This document shows positions 5,938 to 7,476 of a stretch of DNA of 7,476 bases, in pieces. The notes below the pieces were generated by a model. The model searched no databases and was not told the DNA's origin. It worked only from the letters and a program-made list of their open reading frames with translations. Positions within the stretch are counted from its first letter, which is position 1, and every line of letters starts with the position of its first letter. The stretch is from Rhodospirillaceae bacterium. GTDB taxonomy: Bacteria; Pseudomonadota; Alphaproteobacteria; MPNO01; UBA2964. The position numbers and the translations under genes were made by a program. Location: NCBI GenBank assembly GCA_002724505.1, contig PBOV01000106.1, forward strand, positions 1 through 7,476, read 5' to 3'.

Positions 5938-7014
5938 ATGACAAAAGATAAAATCATTAATGTCTTGGTAGTTGGTGCTGGTCATATGGGAACATCTCAC
6001 GCGCGAGCCTATCATGCTTTACCCAATGTTCAAATATGCGGCGTGGTTACTCGCTCTATTGATTCTGCGGCAAGCTTATTGACTGAATTGGGCCCGCTCC
6101 CCCATTTCACGAACCTTACCACTGCATTGGCCGAAACAAAGCCTGATGCCGCTTGTATCAGCTCTTATACTGAAACTCACCACCCTTTCTCAATAAAGGC
6201 ACTTGAGGCAGGTTGCCATGTTTTTGTAGAGAAGCCTCTGGCCGAGAATGTCCAAAATGCTCGGCACATAGCAGAAACAGCCCAAAAGTTAAATCTCAAG
6301 GTTGTGGTTGGCTACATTCTTCGACACCATCCGTCATGGATAAGATTTATTGAGATTACACGATCGATGGGATCTCCATTGGTGATGCGCATGAATCTCA
6401 ATCAACAAAGCAAGGGCTCGAACTGGGAGACGCACAAAAATTTGCTGAAAAGCACATCTCCGATAGTCGACTGCGGAGTCCATTATGTTGATGTCATGTG
6501 TCAGATGACTCGATGTAAGCCGATTCGCGTTCACGCGGTGGGCTCGAGGCTAAGTGACGAAATTGCCCGGGATATGTATAATTACGGAGTCCTCAACATC
6601 CAGTTTGAGGATGGATCCTCTGGTTGGTATGAAGCCGGATGGGGTCCAATGATCAGCGAAACAGCTTTTTTCGTTAAAGATGCCATTGGCCCCAAGGGCT
6701 GTGTTAGCATTGTGGCAAACGAACAGCAAGACGGTAATAGTGACGATGTGGATTCGCACTGCAAAACCAACTTGCTTCGAGTGCACCACGCTGATCTTAA
6801 TGATGCTGGAGAATTTACCCGAGAAGATGAGCTGATCAGCACAGAAGACGAGCCCGATCATGACGAGCTTTGCTTGAGGGAGCAAAAGTTTTTTGTTGAT
6901 AGCATTCGAGAGGACACTGATTTAACGGATCATCTAACCGATGCCGTTAATAGTCTGGCCATCGTTTTGGCTGCCGATCAATCATATCGTGAGGGACGGG
7001 CAATCGGCCTGTAG
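5938..7014 (+). CDS. Gfo/Idh/MocA family NAD(P)-dependent oxidoreductase
   Basis: Members of this family oxidise or reduce sugars, inositols and related polyols with NAD(P). The 358-residue product has the N-terminal Rossmann nucleotide site 'VVGAGHMGTSHARAY' (11-25), the family 'VEKPLA' (97-102) with K99, and the catalytic-type pattern D178-C-G-V-H182-Y-V-D185. The C-terminal alpha/beta half includes 'NIQFEDGSSGWYEAGWGP' (220-237), and a markedly acidic segment follows (about 264-330). There is no signal peptide, so it is probably cytoplasmic. It starts 33 bases after the thioredoxin-fold gene on the same strand and may be co-transcribed, though a cytoplasmic dehydrogenase and a secreted redoxin have no obvious shared job. 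A weak TTAGG sits just before the ATG. The substrate cannot be read from the sequence. Family assignment is secure. Confidence 0.92.
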   Translation: MTKDKIINVLVVGAGHMGTSHARAYHALPNVQICGVVTRSIDSAASLLTELGPLPHFTNLTTALAETKPDAACISSYTETHHPFSIKALEAGCHVFVEKPLAENVQNARHIAETAQKLNLKVVVGYILRHHPSWIRFIEITRSMGSPLVMRMNLNQQSKGSNWETHKNLLKSTSPIVDCGVHYVDVMCQMTRCKPIRVHAVGSRLSDEIARDMYNYGVLNIQFEDGSSGWYEAGWGPMISETAFFVKDAIGPKGCVSIVANEQQDGNSDDVDSHCKTNLLRVHHADLNDAGEFTREDELISTEDEPDHDELCLREQKFFVDSIREDTDLTDHLTDAVNSLAIVLAADQSYREGRAIGL

Positions 7015-7039
7015 CTTTGGTGTGATTGTTTTCAAAAAT

Positions 7040-7099
7040 GAACACATAAAATTGTACCACAAGAACACTTAATTTGACCCCACTTAATTGGAACACTTT
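7040..7099 (+). repeat. Short direct repeats in the spacer between the Gfo/Idh/MocA and FAD-oxidase genes
   Basis: GAACAC occurs at 7040, 7063 and 7091; the last two extend to GAACACTT. CACTTAATT occurs at 7066-7074 and 7081-7089. The units overlap to form a degenerate tandem pattern that runs up to and across the proposed TTG start at 7088. It could be an operator array, the worn end of an inserted element, or simple drift of an AT-rich spacer. Confidence 0.4.
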
Positions 7100-7104
7100 A
7101 TAAA
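7074..7104 (+). promoter_or_regulatory. Candidate promoter upstream of the FAD-oxidase gene
   Basis: TTGACC (7074-7079) resembles a -35 box, and TATAAA (7099-7104) resembles a -10 box at a long 19-base spacing. A transcript from here would start near 7111, downstream of the TTG at 7088, so either this promoter or that start codon is wrong. It lies inside the direct-repeat region. Confidence 0.25.
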
Positions 7105-7476
7105 TAAATTACACAATGTTTTACCCGCTGAAAGAATCTTGTCACGGGAAGAACATTTGGTTTCTTACGAATCGGATGGTTTAACTGCATTCTCGCAACG
7201 ACCCAGTGCCATTACCGTTCCGGAAACACCCGACGAAGTAGTGCAAATTGTCAGGCTTTGTCAAAATTATGAGATTCCATTTGTAGCAAGAGGAAGCGGG
7301 ACGAGTCTTTCTGGGGGTTGCCTTCCCGTACGGGATGGAATTGTGATCACTCTCAACAGGCTTGATCGTATACTGGAAATCGATCCCAAGAATCGTTGCG
7401 CAAAAGTCGAGCCAGGAGTAATTAACCTAGAGGTTACTAAAGCCGCCAAGAAATACGGGCTTTATTTTGCTCCCGA
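7088..7476 (+). CDS. glcD: FAD-linked oxidase, GlcD/D-lactate dehydrogenase type, 3' end cut by window edge
   Basis: The first 129 codons belong to the FAD-binding (PCMH/FAD_binding_4) family that includes the glycolate oxidase subunit GlcD and FAD-linked D-lactate dehydrogenases. Visible landmarks, counted from the TTG, are 'LPAERIL' (12-18), 'YESDGLTAF' (27-35), the FAD pyrophosphate loop 'ARGSGTSLSGG' (67-77), and 'VEPGVINLEVTKAAKKYGLYFAP' in the last 23 codons. The conserved frame runs back to an in-frame TAA at 7085-7087 and contains no ATG or GTG before the conserved core. The likely start is TTG at 7088, immediately after that stop, with no Shine-Dalgarno site; TTG at 7139 would lose conserved residues. 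The C-terminal oxidase half lies outside the window. Glycolate, D-lactate or another 2-hydroxy acid are all possible substrates, so the gene symbol is a family-level label. Confidence 0.82.
   Translation, partial: MEHFINKLHNVLPAERILSREEHLVSYESDGLTAFSQRPSAITVPETPDEVVQIVRLCQNYEIPFVARGSGTSLSGGCLPVRDGIVITLNRLDRILEIDPKNRCAKVEPGVINLEVTKAAKKYGLYFAP

Noticed and set aside
6550..6885. Open frames on the - strand inside the Gfo/Idh/MocA gene
   Set aside because: Two overlapping frames antisense to a conserved enzyme, with no domain, Shine-Dalgarno site or promoter.
7015..7087. CRISPR array or intact insertion-sequence end in the repeat spacer
   Set aside because: The repeats are only 6-9 bases, degenerate and irregularly spaced, with no spacers, transposase or matching inverted end in the window.
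7116..7184. ATG at 7116 as the start of the FAD oxidase
   Set aside because: It is in a different frame from the conserved protein and ends at a stop after 22 codons; using it would need a frameshift for which I see no evidence.
1..7476. A new defence or mobile multi-gene system
   Set aside because: Each gene belongs to a familiar housekeeping or metabolic family, and orientation changes repeatedly. There is no integrase, toxin-antitoxin pair, nuclease, reverse transcriptase or tRNA boundary.

Overview
The window carries six protein-coding genes that are complete or nearly so, plus the start of a seventh. It has no RNA gene, no intact mobile element and no CRISPR array. Base composition is mid-range but uneven. 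Protein style suggests a marine-type Verrucomicrobiota bacterium, perhaps class Opitutia: the DnaN has the form 'VSKVVEGKYPNYKQVIP' preceded by an acidic insert, and there is a redoxin-like secreted protein with an SIKWK motif and a Gfo/Idh/MocA oxidoreductase. The phylum call is an inference from remembered relatives, not a search.

Layout, left to right. dnaN (beta sliding clamp, + strand) enters from the left edge and lacks only its first twenty or so residues. It converges on moaA (- strand) across a 63-base gap that holds a long hairpin, probably a two-way terminator. moaA and moeA are divergent with 38 bases between their ATG codons, so two molybdenum-cofactor genes probably share a promoter region: moaA makes the first pterin intermediate and moeA inserts molybdate at the last step. 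moeA converges on a KamA-type lysine 2,3-aminomutase gene (- strand), with 23 bases between stops.

A 168-base divergent spacer separates kamA from a secreted two-domain thioredoxin-fold protein (+ strand). The spacer contains a TATAAT box and a 15-codon open frame with the best Shine-Dalgarno match in the window. Thirty-three bases after the thioredoxin-fold gene comes a Gfo/Idh/MocA NAD(P)-dependent oxidoreductase, possibly co-transcribed. A 73-base spacer with short direct repeats follows. The window ends inside a GlcD-type FAD-linked oxidase that appears to start at TTG.

Most of this is ordinary chromosomal housekeeping and metabolic content, and I see no convincing new multi-gene system. 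The points most worth a second look are the thioredoxin-fold protein with eroded redox sites, the short frame in its leader, the repeat spacer and odd start of the FAD oxidase, the AT-rich moaA next to a GC-richer moeA, and the two-way terminator that includes the last codons of moaA.
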